Positions 22,134 through 28,883 of a stretch of DNA of 28,883 nucleotides are shown piece by piece. Numbering within the stretch: the first letter of the stretch is position 1; every line of letters starts with the position of its first letter. A program made the position numbers and the translations under genes. The DNA is from Alphaproteobacteria bacterium (lineage in GTDB: Bacteria; Pseudomonadota; Alphaproteobacteria; GCA-2731375), in assembly GCA_028281075.1 (NCBI GenBank), contig JANQKO010000104.1, positions 1 to 28,883 on the forward strand, in the 5' to 3' direction. Below the pieces are notes generated by a model. That model did no database searches. It was not told the DNA's origin and saw only the letters and a list, made by a program, of their open reading frames with translations.

Positions 22134-22937
22134 ATGAGCTACGAGACCATCACGCTCGACCAGGCCGACGGCGTGGCCCTGCTGACCCTGAACCGGCCGG
22201 ACAAGATGAACGCGCTCAGCCACGGCATGGTCAACGAGCTGAGCGACGCCATCAAGCGCATCGCCCGCGACGACGGGATCCGAGCGGTGCTGCTGACCGG
22301 CAACGGCCGCGGCTTCTGCGCCGGCGCCGACCTTGCCGAAGGCATGATGCGGAACGATGGCGGCACCGACCTCGGCAAACAGGTCGCCGACGGCATGGAG
22401 CGCCTGCACAACCGGCTGGTCCGGGCGCTGGCCAAGCTGGAGAAGCCCGTCGTCGCGGCGGTGAACGGCGCCGCGGCCGGCGGCGGCATGAGCCTGGCGC
22501 TGACCGCCGACATCGTCATCGCCGCCCGGTCGGCCTATTTCGTCCTGGTCTTCGGCCCCAACCTCGGCATCGTCCCGGACATGGGCGCGTCCTGGCTGAC
22601 GCCGCGCCTGGTCGGCGACGCGCGGGCCCGCGGCATGGCCTTGACCGGCGAGCGCATCCTCGCCGAGAAGGCGGCCGACTGGGGCATGATCTGGAAGGCC
22701 GTCGACGACGAGGCGCTGCTGGACGAGGCGCGGACGCTGGCGGCGAAGCTGGCCGGCGGCCCGACCCGCGGCTTCGGCCTGATCAAACGCGCGCTGCTGG
22801 CCTCGGGCCAGAACAGCCTCGACGCCCAGCTCGACCTGGAGCGGGACATGCAGAACATCGCCGCCCGCACCCACGATTTCAGCGAGGGCGTCGCCGCCTT
22901 CGTCGGCAAGCGGCCGCCGGCCTTCAAGGGCCATTGA
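22134..22937 (+). CDS. paaG: Enoyl-CoA isomerase/hydratase, PaaG-like
   Basis: This 267-residue crotonase-family protein closely follows PaaG, 1,2-epoxyphenylacetyl-CoA isomerase, which converts the ring epoxide to an oxepin before ring opening. The first catalytic Glu of hydratases is absent (GGGMSLALTADI). The acid/base residue is Asp149 in LGIVPDMGASWLTPRLVG, as in PaaG, followed by the typical KAADWGMIWKAVDDE. The oxyanion segment is FCAGADLAEG. GGAGGAG lies eight bases before the ATG. Its stop codon overlaps the ribosome site of the paaI-like gene. Confidence 0.9.
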   Translation: MSYETITLDQADGVALLTLNRPDKMNALSHGMVNELSDAIKRIARDDGIRAVLLTGNGRGFCAGADLAEGMMRNDGGTDLGKQVADGMERLHNRLVRALAKLEKPVVAAVNGAAAGGGMSLALTADIVIAARSAYFVLVFGPNLGIVPDMGASWLTPRLVGDARARGMALTGERILAEKAADWGMIWKAVDDEALLDEARTLAAKLAGGPTRGFGLIKRALLASGQNSLDAQLDLERDMQNIAARTHDFSEGVAAFVGKRPPAFKGH

Positions 22938-22947
22938 GGCTGGCCGC

Positions 22948-23406
22948 GTGAACGAGATGTCGGATGCCATCGCGCTGGAGATCGCGGGCAAGGCCGGCAA
23001 CGCCATGTACGCGCGCGATCACGCGGCGCGGGCGCTCGGCATCCGGCTGGAGGAGATCCGGCCCGGCTTCGCGCGGATGAGCATGACGGTCCGCGACGAC
23101 ATGGTAAACGGCCATGACATCTGCCATGGCGGCTTCACCTTCACGCTCGCCGACACCACGCTCGCCTATGCCAGCAATTCCTACAACGCCGTCGCCGTGG
23201 CCCAGACCGCCACCATCACGTTCACCTCGCCCGGCCGCCGCGGCGAGGTCCTGACGGCGGTCAGCGAGGAACGCAGCCACGGCGGCCGTACCGGCATCTA
23301 CGACGTCGTCGTCAGCGGCGAGGACGGCCGCGCCGTGGCTCAGTTCCGCGGCATCACCCAGCGGATCAAGGGCGAGGTCGTTGCCGGCCTGCCGGTCTCC
23401 CAATAG
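22948..23406 (+). CDS. paaI: Hydroxyphenylacetyl-CoA thioesterase, PaaI-like
   Basis: This 152-residue hot-dog thioesterase matches PaaI closely: NGHDICHGGFTFTLADTTLAYASN contains the HGG segment (60-62) and catalytic Asp69, followed by VAVAQTATITFTSPGRRGE and GRTGIYDVVVSGEDGR. PaaI hydrolyses dead-end CoA esters made during phenylacetate breakdown, freeing CoA. I chose GTG at 22948 because GAGG (22936-22939) is eight bases upstream. The in-frame ATG at 22957 would be 17 bases away. The gene is tightly spaced after paaG, with ten bases between the genes. Confidence 0.93.
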   Translation: MNEMSDAIALEIAGKAGNAMYARDHAARALGIRLEEIRPGFARMSMTVRDDMVNGHDICHGGFTFTLADTTLAYASNSYNAVAVAQTATITFTSPGRRGEVLTAVSEERSHGGRTGIYDVVVSGEDGRAVAQFRGITQRIKGEVVAGLPVSQ

Positions 23407-23435
23407 CCTGACGCCCTTCCGATGAGTCGCGGACC

Positions 23436-24758
23436 ATGACCAAGCAACGGCGAAACACCCCACCGGACCGGACCCTGCTCGACCCGATCGAGACCGCCAG
23501 CCGCGACGAAATCGCCGCGTTGCAATTGTCGCGCCTGCGCACGACCCTGGCCCATGCCTATGCCAACGTGCCGCATTACCGCGCCAGCTTCGATGCTGCC
23601 GGCGTGCATCCCGACGACTGCAAGGTGCTGTCGGATCTCGCCAGGTTCCCGTTCCTGACCAAGGACGACCTGCGCCGGCACTATCCCTTCGGCCTGTTCG
23701 CCGTGCCGCGCCAGCGGGTCGTGCGCGTGCATGCCTCGTCCGGCACCACCGGCCTGCCCACCGTCGTCGGCTACACGGCGAACGACATCGACGTCTGGGC
23801 CCGGGTGATGGCGCGCTCGATCCGCGCCGCCGGCGGCCGGCCCGGCGATCTCGTCCACGTCGCCTACGGCTACGGCCTGTTCACCGGCGGTCTGGGCGCG
23901 CATTACGGCGCCGAGAAGCTGGGCTGCACCGTGGTGCCGATGTCGGGCGGCCAGACCGAGAAGCAGGTGCAGCTCATCAACGACTTCGGCCCGGCGGTGA
24001 TCATGGTGACGCCGTCCTACATGCTGGCGATCGCGGATGCCTTCGAGGCACAGGGGATCGATCCGTCGACGACGTCGCTCCTGGTCGGGATCTTCGGCGC
24101 CGAGCCCTGGACCGAAAGCATGCGGACCGAGATCGAGGCGCGGTTCGACATGGACGCCGTCGACATCTACGGCCTGTCCGAGGTCATGGGCCCCGGCGTC
24201 GCCAACGAATGCGTCGAGACCAAGGACGGCCTGCATATCTGGGAAGACCATTTCTATCCCGAGATCGTCGACCCGGCGACCGGCGAGGCGGTGGCCGACG
24301 GCGAGCACGGCGAGATCGTCTGGACCAGCCTGACCAAGGAGGCGTTTCCGGTCGTGCGCTACCGCAGCCGCGACCTGACCCGCCTGCTGCCGGGCACGGC
24401 GCGCTCGATGCGGCGCATGGAGAAGATCACCGGCCGCTCGGACGACATGCTGATCATCCGCGGCGTCAACGTGTTCCCGACGCAGATCGAGGAGATCGTG
24501 CTGAAGGACGACCGGCTGTCGCCGCACTACCTGCTGGAGGTGCGGCGCGAAAAGGCGCTGGACGAGCTCGACGTGCTGGTCGAGTGCCGGCCCGACTTCG
24601 CGGCCGGCGGCGACCGCGACGGCGCCGCGGCCGAATTGCGCCATCACATCAAGTCGCTGGTCGGCGTCACCGCCCGGGTCCGGCTGGTCGACCCCGACAG
24701 CATCGAACGCTCGATGGGCAAGGCCAAGCGCGTCATCGACCTGCGCCCGAAGACCTGA
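23436..24758 (+). CDS. paaK: Phenylacetate-CoA ligase
   Basis: This 440-residue adenylate-forming enzyme activates phenylacetate to phenylacetyl-CoA with ATP, the entry step of the pathway. PaaK marks are RVHASSGTTGLPTVVGYT (98-115), YGLSEVMGPGVANEC, the hinge-region GRSDDMLIIRGVNVFPTQIEE and the C-terminal catalytic Lys in SMGKAKRVIDL. One oddity is in the phosphate loop: SGTTGLPT has Leu107 where PaaK proteins usually have Lys (SGTTGKPT). The upstream ribosome site is weak and 29 bases separate it from paaI. It is the last gene of the run and converges on msrA with 33 bases between stops. Confidence 0.95.
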   Translation: MTKQRRNTPPDRTLLDPIETASRDEIAALQLSRLRTTLAHAYANVPHYRASFDAAGVHPDDCKVLSDLARFPFLTKDDLRRHYPFGLFAVPRQRVVRVHASSGTTGLPTVVGYTANDIDVWARVMARSIRAAGGRPGDLVHVAYGYGLFTGGLGAHYGAEKLGCTVVPMSGGQTEKQVQLINDFGPAVIMVTPSYMLAIADAFEAQGIDPSTTSLLVGIFGAEPWTESMRTEIEARFDMDAVDIYGLSEVMGPGVANECVETKDGLHIWEDHFYPEIVDPATGEAVADGEHGEIVWTSLTKEAFPVVRYRSRDLTRLLPGTARSMRRMEKITGRSDDMLIIRGVNVFPTQIEEIVLKDDRLSPHYLLEVRREKALDELDVLVECRPDFAAGGDRDGAAAELRHHIKSLVGVTARVRLVDPDSIERSMGKAKRVIDLRPKT

Positions 24759-24791
24759 TCCCCCAAGATACCGTCATGCCGGCACAACGGG

Positions 24792-25277
24792 CTAACGCCC
24801 GAACAGGCGGGCGAGAAAGCCGCCGCCGCGGCGTTTCGCCAGGTATTGCTGATGATAGTCCTCGGCCCGCCAGAATGACCCGACCGGCGAAATCTCGGTG
24901 ACGACCTCGCCGCGATGCCCGCCGGACGCCCGCTGGGCCGCTTTCGACGCCCGCGCCGCGGCTTCCTGCCCGGCATCGTGATAGAAGATGGCCGAACGGT
25001 ACTGCGTGCCGACGTCGGGCCCCTGGCGGTTCAGTTGCGTCGGGTCGTGCGCCTCCCAGAACACGTCGAGCAGTTCGTCGTAGCCGATCCGGTCGGGGTC
25101 GAACTCGACGCGCACGACCTCGGCATGGCCGGTGGCGCCGCCGCAGACGTCCTCGTAGGTCGGCCGCTCGACATTGCCGCCGGCATAGCCGACGCAGGTC
25201 GATGTCACGCCCCCGAGCCCGCTGAAGGCCTGCTCGACGCCCCAGAAGCAGCCCGCCGCGAACGTCGCTTCCGCCAT
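24792..25277 (-). CDS. msrA: Peptide methionine-S-sulfoxide reductase MsrA
   Basis: This 161-residue MsrA reduces the S-epimer of methionine sulfoxide in proteins. The catalytic motif GCFWGVE is at residues 9-15 (Cys10), and further marks are VGYAGG, PTYEDVCGGATGHAEVV, HDPTQLNRQGPDVGTQYRSAIF and FWRAEDYHQQYL. No secretion signal is present, so it is cytoplasmic. A good AAAGGA lies before the ATG. The C-terminal tail (AKRRGGGFLARLFGR) is basic and unusual but short. The lipoprotein hydrolase gene lies 36 bases upstream on the same strand, so the two may be cotranscribed. Confidence 0.97.
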   Translation of the reverse strand: MAEATFAAGCFWGVEQAFSGLGGVTSTCVGYAGGNVERPTYEDVCGGATGHAEVVRVEFDPDRIGYDELLDVFWEAHDPTQLNRQGPDVGTQYRSAIFYHDAGQEAAARASKAAQRASGGHRGEVVTEISPVGSFWRAEDYHQQYLAKRRGGGFLARLFGR

Positions 25278-25313
25278 GGTCCGTTTCCTTTCGCTTCGTC
25301 GTCGGCTACCGGC

Positions 25314-26108
25314 TCACGGTCCGACGAACTCGGCCAGGAAAGCAAGCTGAATGTCGGCGGCGCCGAACGCCGCCAGGTCGTTGTGACCGGCGCCCGGCAG
25401 GAACACGCCGCGCTTCGGTTCCGGCGCCGCCGCCAGCAGCCGCCGCCCCTGCGCCACGGGCACCACGCGGTCGCGCGCGCCGTGCACGATCAGCACCGGC
25501 GCCGTGACGCCGGCGATGTGCCGGATGGACTCGAAACGGTTCGTGGCCAGCGTCGCCACCGGCAGCAGCGGATAATGGTAGCGGCCGGCATCGACGATCG
25601 AGGTGAACGGCGCCTCCAGGATCAGCGCCGCCACCCGATGGCGCGCCGCCAGTCGGATCGCGACCGCGCTGCCCAGCGACTCGCCGAACAGCACCACGCG
25701 GCCGGGCGGGACGCCGGCCTCGGCGAGATAGGCGAGCCCGGCCGCGCCGTCGGCCACCAGTCCCGCTTCCGACGGCGTGCCCGGATTGCCGCCATAGCCC
25801 CGATAGCCGACCAGCAGCACGCCAAGGCCGGCGGCGCGGAACGGCCGCAGCTTGGGCACCCGGCCGGCGATGTTGCCGGCATTGCCGTGCAGATAGACGA
25901 TCGTCGGCCGGCCCGGCTCGGCCGCCGCGTGCCAGGCCGTGAGCGACAGGCCGTCCGCCGTCGTCAGCGTGACCACGTCGTAGTCCGCCGCGCCGACCTC
26001 GACCGGCGCCGGCAGCTTGTCGGCCGGAAAGTACAGCAGCGCCCGCTGCAGGCAGCCGGTGAGCAGCACCGCCATCGCGGCGGAAATCAGCAATGGCAAC
26101 GCGCGCAT
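25314..26108 (-). CDS. Lipoprotein alpha/beta hydrolase (BEM46-like)
   Basis: This 264-residue protein has a lipoprotein signal peptide with lipobox LTGC (16-19, lipidated Cys19), so it is probably membrane-anchored in the periplasm. The alpha/beta-hydrolase triad is visible: Ser144 in FGESLGS, Asp213 in VHGARDRVVP and His242 in PGAGHNDL. YLHGNAGNIAGR supplies the oxyanion hole and GYRGYGGNPGTPSE is typical of the BEM46/ABHD13-like group. The substrate is unknown. The start is set by the signal peptide. The gene is divergent from the monooxygenase, and the palindromic operator lies 53 bases upstream of its start. Confidence 0.88.
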   Translation of the reverse strand: MRALPLLISAAMAVLLTGCLQRALLYFPADKLPAPVEVGAADYDVVTLTTADGLSLTAWHAAAEPGRPTIVYLHGNAGNIAGRVPKLRPFRAAGLGVLLVGYRGYGGNPGTPSEAGLVADGAAGLAYLAEAGVPPGRVVLFGESLGSAVAIRLAARHRVAALILEAPFTSIVDAGRYHYPLLPVATLATNRFESIRHIAGVTAPVLIVHGARDRVVPVAQGRRLLAAAPEPKRGVFLPGAGHNDLAAFGAADIQLAFLAEFVGP

Positions 26109-26160
26109 GGGTCTTCCCGTCGATGCGTTCGGGATATGGGGTCGCGGCGGCGCGGCGGCA

Positions 26161-26184
26161 AATTAGTTTCTCTTGCAACTAATT
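26161..26184. promoter_or_regulatory. AT-rich palindromic operator, MarR-type in shape
   Basis: AATTAGTT-N8-AACTAATT is a perfect 8-bp-arm palindrome that stands out as the most AT-rich spot in this GC-rich region. It lies in the 131-base divergent gap, 55 bases before the monooxygenase ATG and 52 bases before the hydrolase start. A short AT-rich palindrome upstream of an aromatic-catabolism gene is typical of MarR-family control. No MarR gene is in the window. I could not settle on -35/-10 boxes; TATGGT and TAGGAT overlap or abut the right arm. Confidence 0.6.
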
Positions 26185-26239
26185 ATGGTAGGATGGCGAA
26201 CCGCATCGCGATCGCAACACCGGTTGGGAGGCAAGCCGG

Positions 26240-27913
26240 ATGCCCGCCTACGCCTATCCGCATTATGACGCCGTCCGCCCGCCCGAGCTCGACGGCGAAA
26301 ACCTCCTGCACGACGTCGTCATCGTCGGCGGCGGCCCGGTCGGTCTCAGCCTGGCGCTGGACCTGGCCCAGCGGGGCGTGCGCTCGGTCGTCCTGCAGTC
26401 GAGCAATACCTTGAGCGAGGGCAGCCGGGCGCTGTGCTGGTCGAAGCGGACGCTGGAGATCCTCGACCGCTTCGGCGTCGCGCGGCCGATCGCCGAGCGC
26501 GGCTTCACCTGGAGCACCGGCCGGGTCTATGCCGGCGACCGCGAGGTCTATCACTTCGACCTGCAGCCCGAGCGCGACCAGCCCTTCCCCGCCTTCGTCA
26601 ACCTGCAGCAATACTTCGCCGAGGAATACCTGGTCGACGCCACGCGGCGCGCCGGCGGCCTGATCGAGCTGCGCTGGCAGAACAAGGCCACGGGCATCGC
26701 GCAGGACGGCGACGGCGCGACGCTCACGGTCGAGACGCCGCACGGCTACTACCCGCTGCGCGCCCGCTATGTCGTCGCCTGCGACGGCGCCAAGTCGACG
26801 ATCCGGCGAGCCATGGGGCTCGGCTTCGAGGGCCGGGTGTTCGAGGACAATTTCCTGATCGCCGATGTCGATGTCGCCGGCGACGTCGGCGCCAAGGACC
26901 GGCGGTTCTGGTTCAATCCCAGCTTCGATCCGAGCGAGACGGCGCTCTGCCACGGCCAGGGCGACGGCATGTGGCGGGTCGATTTCCAGCTCGGCTGGGA
27001 CGTCGACGTCGCGGCCGAGATGCGGCCGGAACGGGCGCTGCCGCGGATCAAGGCCCTGCTCGGCCGTGACGACGTGGAAACGACCTGGATCAGCGTCTAC
27101 ACCTTCCAATGCCGCCGGGTCGAGCATTTCCGCCACGACCGCGTGCTGTTCGCCGGCGACGCCGCGCACCAGGTCTCGCCGTTCGGCGCGCGCGGCGGCA
27201 ATTCCGGCATCCAGGACGCCGAGAACCTGGCCTGGAAGCTGGCGCTGGTGCTCGACGGCCGCGCGCCCGACGCGCTGCTCGACAGCTACCACGACGAGCG
27301 CGCCTACGCGGCCGATGAGAATATCCGCGTCACCAGCCGCACGGTCGACTTCATGACGGCGAAGACGCCGCTGCGCGCCCGCATGCGCCAGGCCGTGCTG
27401 GGCCTGGCCGAGAAGCACGACTTCGCCCGCGCGCTGATCAATTCGGGCCGGCTGTCGACGCCGACGGTCCACGACGGATCGCCGCTGAACAGCGACCACG
27501 GACTCGCCGGCCCGGCGGCGCCCGGCGGCCCCTGCCCCAACCGCCGGCTCGCCGACGGCGGCTGCCTGCTGGATCATCTCGGCCGCGGCCTGCGCTTCGA
27601 GGGACTGTACATGGCCGACGGCGCGCCCGGCGCCATGCCGCTCCCGGCCTTCAAGACCCTGCGGGCGGCGGATGTGCCGGTCGACACCATCGTCGTCGGC
27701 GCCGGGGACGCCGAGGGCTTGCGCGCGCTGCCGGACCCCGACGGCCGCGTCGCCGCGACGCTCGGGGCCGCTCCCGGGCAGTACATCCTGCTGCGGCCCG
27801 ATCAGCACGTCGCCTCGGTGCTGCCGACGTTCGACCTCGCCGACGCGCGGGCGGCGCTCGACCGGGCGCTGGCGAGACCACCCGCGCCGGCCATGGCGCG
27901 GGCGGGAGAATGA
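26240..27913 (+). CDS. FAD-dependent aromatic monooxygenase (MhpA/PheA-TfdB-like)
   Basis: This 557-residue group A flavin monooxygenase has a FAD-binding GGGPVG (30-35), the DG motif ACDGAKS (Asp182-Gly183) and the GD motif FAGDAAHQVSPFGARGGNSG (Gly306-Asp307), followed by a C-terminal thioredoxin-like domain at about 400-545. These enzymes hydroxylate phenolic rings using NAD(P)H and O2. The closest well-known relatives are 3-(3-hydroxyphenyl)propionate hydroxylase and phenol hydroxylases, but the substrate is not determined. GGGAGG lies before the ATG at 26240. It probably forms a two-gene operon with the DUF2783 gene and is likely repressed through the upstream palindrome. Confidence 0.92.
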   Translation: MPAYAYPHYDAVRPPELDGENLLHDVVIVGGGPVGLSLALDLAQRGVRSVVLQSSNTLSEGSRALCWSKRTLEILDRFGVARPIAERGFTWSTGRVYAGDREVYHFDLQPERDQPFPAFVNLQQYFAEEYLVDATRRAGGLIELRWQNKATGIAQDGDGATLTVETPHGYYPLRARYVVACDGAKSTIRRAMGLGFEGRVFEDNFLIADVDVAGDVGAKDRRFWFNPSFDPSETALCHGQGDGMWRVDFQLGWDVDVAAEMRPERALPRIKALLGRDDVETTWISVYTFQCRRVEHFRHDRVLFAGDAAHQVSPFGARGGNSGIQDAENLAWKLALVLDGRAPDALLDSYHDERAYAADENIRVTSRTVDFMTAKTPLRARMRQAVLGLAEKHDFARALINSGRLSTPTVHDGSPLNSDHGLAGPAAPGGPCPNRRLADGGCLLDHLGRGLRFEGLYMADGAPGAMPLPAFKTLRAADVPVDTIVVGAGDAEGLRALPDPDGRVAATLGAAPGQYILLRPDQHVASVLPTFDLADARAALDRALARPPAPAMARAGE

Positions 27914-27915
27914 CC

Positions 27916-28116
27916 ATGGCCGAGCGCATGCGCACCGACCTCAACATCGCCGACGCGGACGCCTTCTACGAGGCGCTGATCCGCAGCCACGAGGGCCTCA
28001 GCGACGACGACAGCAACCTGCTGAACGCCCGCCTGGTGCTGCTGCTGGCCAACCAGGTCGGCGACATGGCGATACTGCAGCAATGCCTCGCCGCCGCCCG
28101 CGACGGCCTGGACTGA
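27916..28116 (+). CDS. Small DUF2783-family protein
   Basis: This 66-residue acidic helical protein (LNIADADAFYEALIRSHEGL, LNARLVLLLANQ, ILQQCLAAA) matches DUF2783, a family commonly found right beside flavin monooxygenases. Its function is unknown; a helper role for the monooxygenase is plausible. Two starts are possible: ATG at 27910 overlaps the monooxygenase stop (ATGA), and ATG at 27916 follows CGGGAG (27903-27908) by seven bases. I chose 27916. A terminator follows 54 bases after the stop. Confidence 0.85.
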   Translation: MAERMRTDLNIADADAFYEALIRSHEGLSDDDSNLLNARLVLLLANQVGDMAILQQCLAAARDGLD

Positions 28117-28169
28117 CGGCGTACCGTGGTCACGCCCGCGCGGGCCGTTCCCCCGAATCGGGAAATGCC

Positions 28170-28206
28170 CGCCGGAAGGCGTCACCGCTTCCGGCGTTTC
28201 CTTTTC
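28170..28206 (+). terminator. Terminator of the monooxygenase operon, overlapping the convergent tfoX-like gene
   Basis: Arms CGCCGGAAG (28170-28178) and CTTCCGGCG (28188-28196) form a perfect 9-bp stem with a nine-base loop, followed on the plus strand by TTTCCTTTT. The stop codon of the minus-strand TfoX-like gene (28182-28184) is inside the loop, so the right arm and T tract encode its basic C-terminus. Confidence 0.75.
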
Positions 28207-28550
28207 GGCGCCTTGGCGGATTCGGCCCGCAGCGCCGCGTCGACGGACTTGCGGGCCCAGGCGAGGATGTCGTCCTCGTTGTCGGCGACCTCGTCCGGCA
28301 CCCGGTGGTAGGACATCACCGCGCGCGTGCCGCCCTTCGCCGCATAGACGAAGGGGCCGGCGCCCAGGGCCTCGTAGTCGCCCCGGTTCCGGTCGTCGAC
28401 CTTGAAATAGAGCTCGTCGTCCGAGATCAGCGCGAACATCAGGCCGCGATAGAAGATGCCGACGCCGCCGAACATGCCCCGCGTCGTCACCTTGCCGACG
28501 GGCTGCAGCAACGCCTCGACATAGGCGCGGTATTCCTTCGAATAGGCCAC
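28182..28550 (-). CDS. TfoX N-terminal-domain protein
   Basis: This 122-residue protein carries only the TfoX N-terminal domain: VTTRGMFGGVGIFYRGLMFALISDDELYFKVDD is diagnostic. The C-terminal TfoX domain of the enterobacterial competence regulator is missing, which is usual for this stand-alone family. Function is unknown; a competence role should not be assumed. The C-terminus is strongly basic (KAPKRKRRKR). The start codon is GTG (28548-28550) with GGAG about eight bases upstream. Confidence 0.9.
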   Translation of the reverse strand: MAYSKEYRAYVEALLQPVGKVTTRGMFGGVGIFYRGLMFALISDDELYFKVDDRNRGDYEALGAGPFVYAAKGGTRAVMSYHRVPDEVADNEDDILAWARKSVDAALRAESAKAPKRKRRKR

Positions 28551-28589
28551 GCGCGCACTCCGCGAGTTCCGGTCTCAATGCCCCCAAGT

Positions 28590-28664
28590 TTGTCATTGCC
28601 GGACTTGATCCGGCAATCCACGAGCGGCGGTCCTGGATCGCCGGGTCGAAGCCCGGCGACGACG
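28590..28664. repeat. Palindromic intergenic repeat, family B copy 2
   Basis: Nearly identical to the element at 14161-14236: the same TTGTCATTGCCGG start, the 9-bp stem ATTGCCGGA/TCCGGCAAT, and a second hairpin with TCGCCGGG/CCCGGCGA arms. It lies between the TfoX-like gene and the nitrilase-family gene, both on the minus strand. Confidence 0.82.
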
Positions 28665-28697
28665 ATGTGGAATACGGAACGGCCGGCGTTCCCGGCG

Positions 28698-28883
28698 TCA
28701 GGGCCGGGGCCGGCCGATCGTCTGGTACATCTCCGGCCGGCGCTGGTCCATCAGCGGATAGCGGCGCTTGACCTCGCCGATGAAGCCGAGGCCGATCCGG
28801 GCCGTGGTCACGCCTTCCTCGTCCGACGCCGTCGCCACCACCGTGCCCCAGGGATCGACGATCATCGAGCGGCCGACGAAGGC
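28698..28883 (-). CDS. Carbon-nitrogen hydrolase (nitrilase superfamily), C-terminal end only
   Basis: The last 61 residues of a protein that continues past the window edge. It reads FVGRSMIVDPWGTVVATASDE, then IGEVKRRYPLMDQRRPEMY, which matches the final strands and the EVRRRYPLxxxRRPDLY-type end of nitrilase-superfamily amidases. The catalytic Glu-Lys-Cys residues lie outside the window. The stop is TGA at 28698-28700. The substrate cannot be judged from this fragment. Confidence 0.85.
   Translation of the reverse strand, partial: AFVGRSMIVDPWGTVVATASDEEGVTTARIGLGFIGEVKRRYPLMDQRRPEMYQTIGRPRP

Noticed and set aside
23340..24647. A 435-codon minus-strand frame opposite paaK
   Set aside because: No domain, His/Gln/Asp-rich shadow composition, and paaK is unambiguous on the other strand.
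26183..27808. A 541-codon minus-strand frame opposite the flavin monooxygenase
   Set aside because: Shadow of the monooxygenase, whose FAD motifs are intact.
28182..28550. Calling the TfoX-domain protein a competence regulator
   Set aside because: Only the N-terminal domain is present and no competence genes are nearby.

Overview
The window reads as chromosome of a GC-rich (about two-thirds G+C or more by eye) free-living alphaproteobacterium, most likely Rhodospirillales-like. The evidence is strong G/C third-position bias, an OmpR/EnvZ-type pair, orphan Anbu, a TakP-type TRAP binding protein, liv-type ABC transporters, and two kinds of short palindromic intergenic repeat of a type often met in alphaproteobacterial genomes. 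The taxonomic guess is inference. I see no tRNA, rRNA, CRISPR array, insertion sequence or phage gene.

Layout. (1) 1-6758: the 3' part of a PilZ-HlyD (Alg44-like) gene, a convergent DMT transporter, an OmpR/EnvZ-like two-component operon facing a secreted LTXXQ (Spy/CpxP-like) protein across a gap with three copies of a 10-bp motif, then a membrane methyltransferase and an HD-domain protein. (2) 6869-14102: mixed single genes. These are a secreted protein of unknown function with lower GC, phenylalanine hydroxylase (phhA), a VOC protein, an orphan TRAP binding protein, a 2-hydroxyacid dehydrogenase-like protein, a small hypothetical protein, an SDR oxidoreductase, and the proteasome-like peptidase Anbu. 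(3) 14462-19241: a complete branched-chain-amino-acid-type ABC transporter (binding protein, two permeases, two ATPases), with a large hairpin repeat between the two ATPase genes. (4) 19433-24758: a GGDEF protein, an RraA-like protein, then four genes that look like paaF, paaG, paaI and paaK of phenylacetate catabolism. (5) 24792-28883: msrA, a lipoprotein alpha/beta hydrolase, a palindromic operator, a flavin-dependent aromatic monooxygenase with a DUF2783 partner and its terminator, a TfoX N-terminal-domain protein, and the C-terminus of a nitrilase-superfamily protein.

How the genes fit together. Aromatic metabolism is the main theme. PaaK would make phenylacetyl-CoA, PaaG would isomerise the ring epoxide, PaaF would hydrate a later intermediate, and PaaI would rescue dead-end CoA thioesters. 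The epoxidase (paaABCDE), paaZ, paaH and paaJ are not in the window and must be elsewhere if the pathway is complete. The upstream liv-type transporter may import an aromatic acid rather than leucine, but that is inference from position. The flavin monooxygenase and phhA are consistent with wider use of aromatic compounds. The envelope-stress-like module at 2500-5345 is the clearest candidate regulatory circuit. I found no strong case for a wholly new multi-gene system. The most distinctive items are the motif array at the two-component/LTXXQ junction, the kinase with a missing H-box proline, the dehydrogenase with a missing catalytic Glu, and the placement of the repeats.
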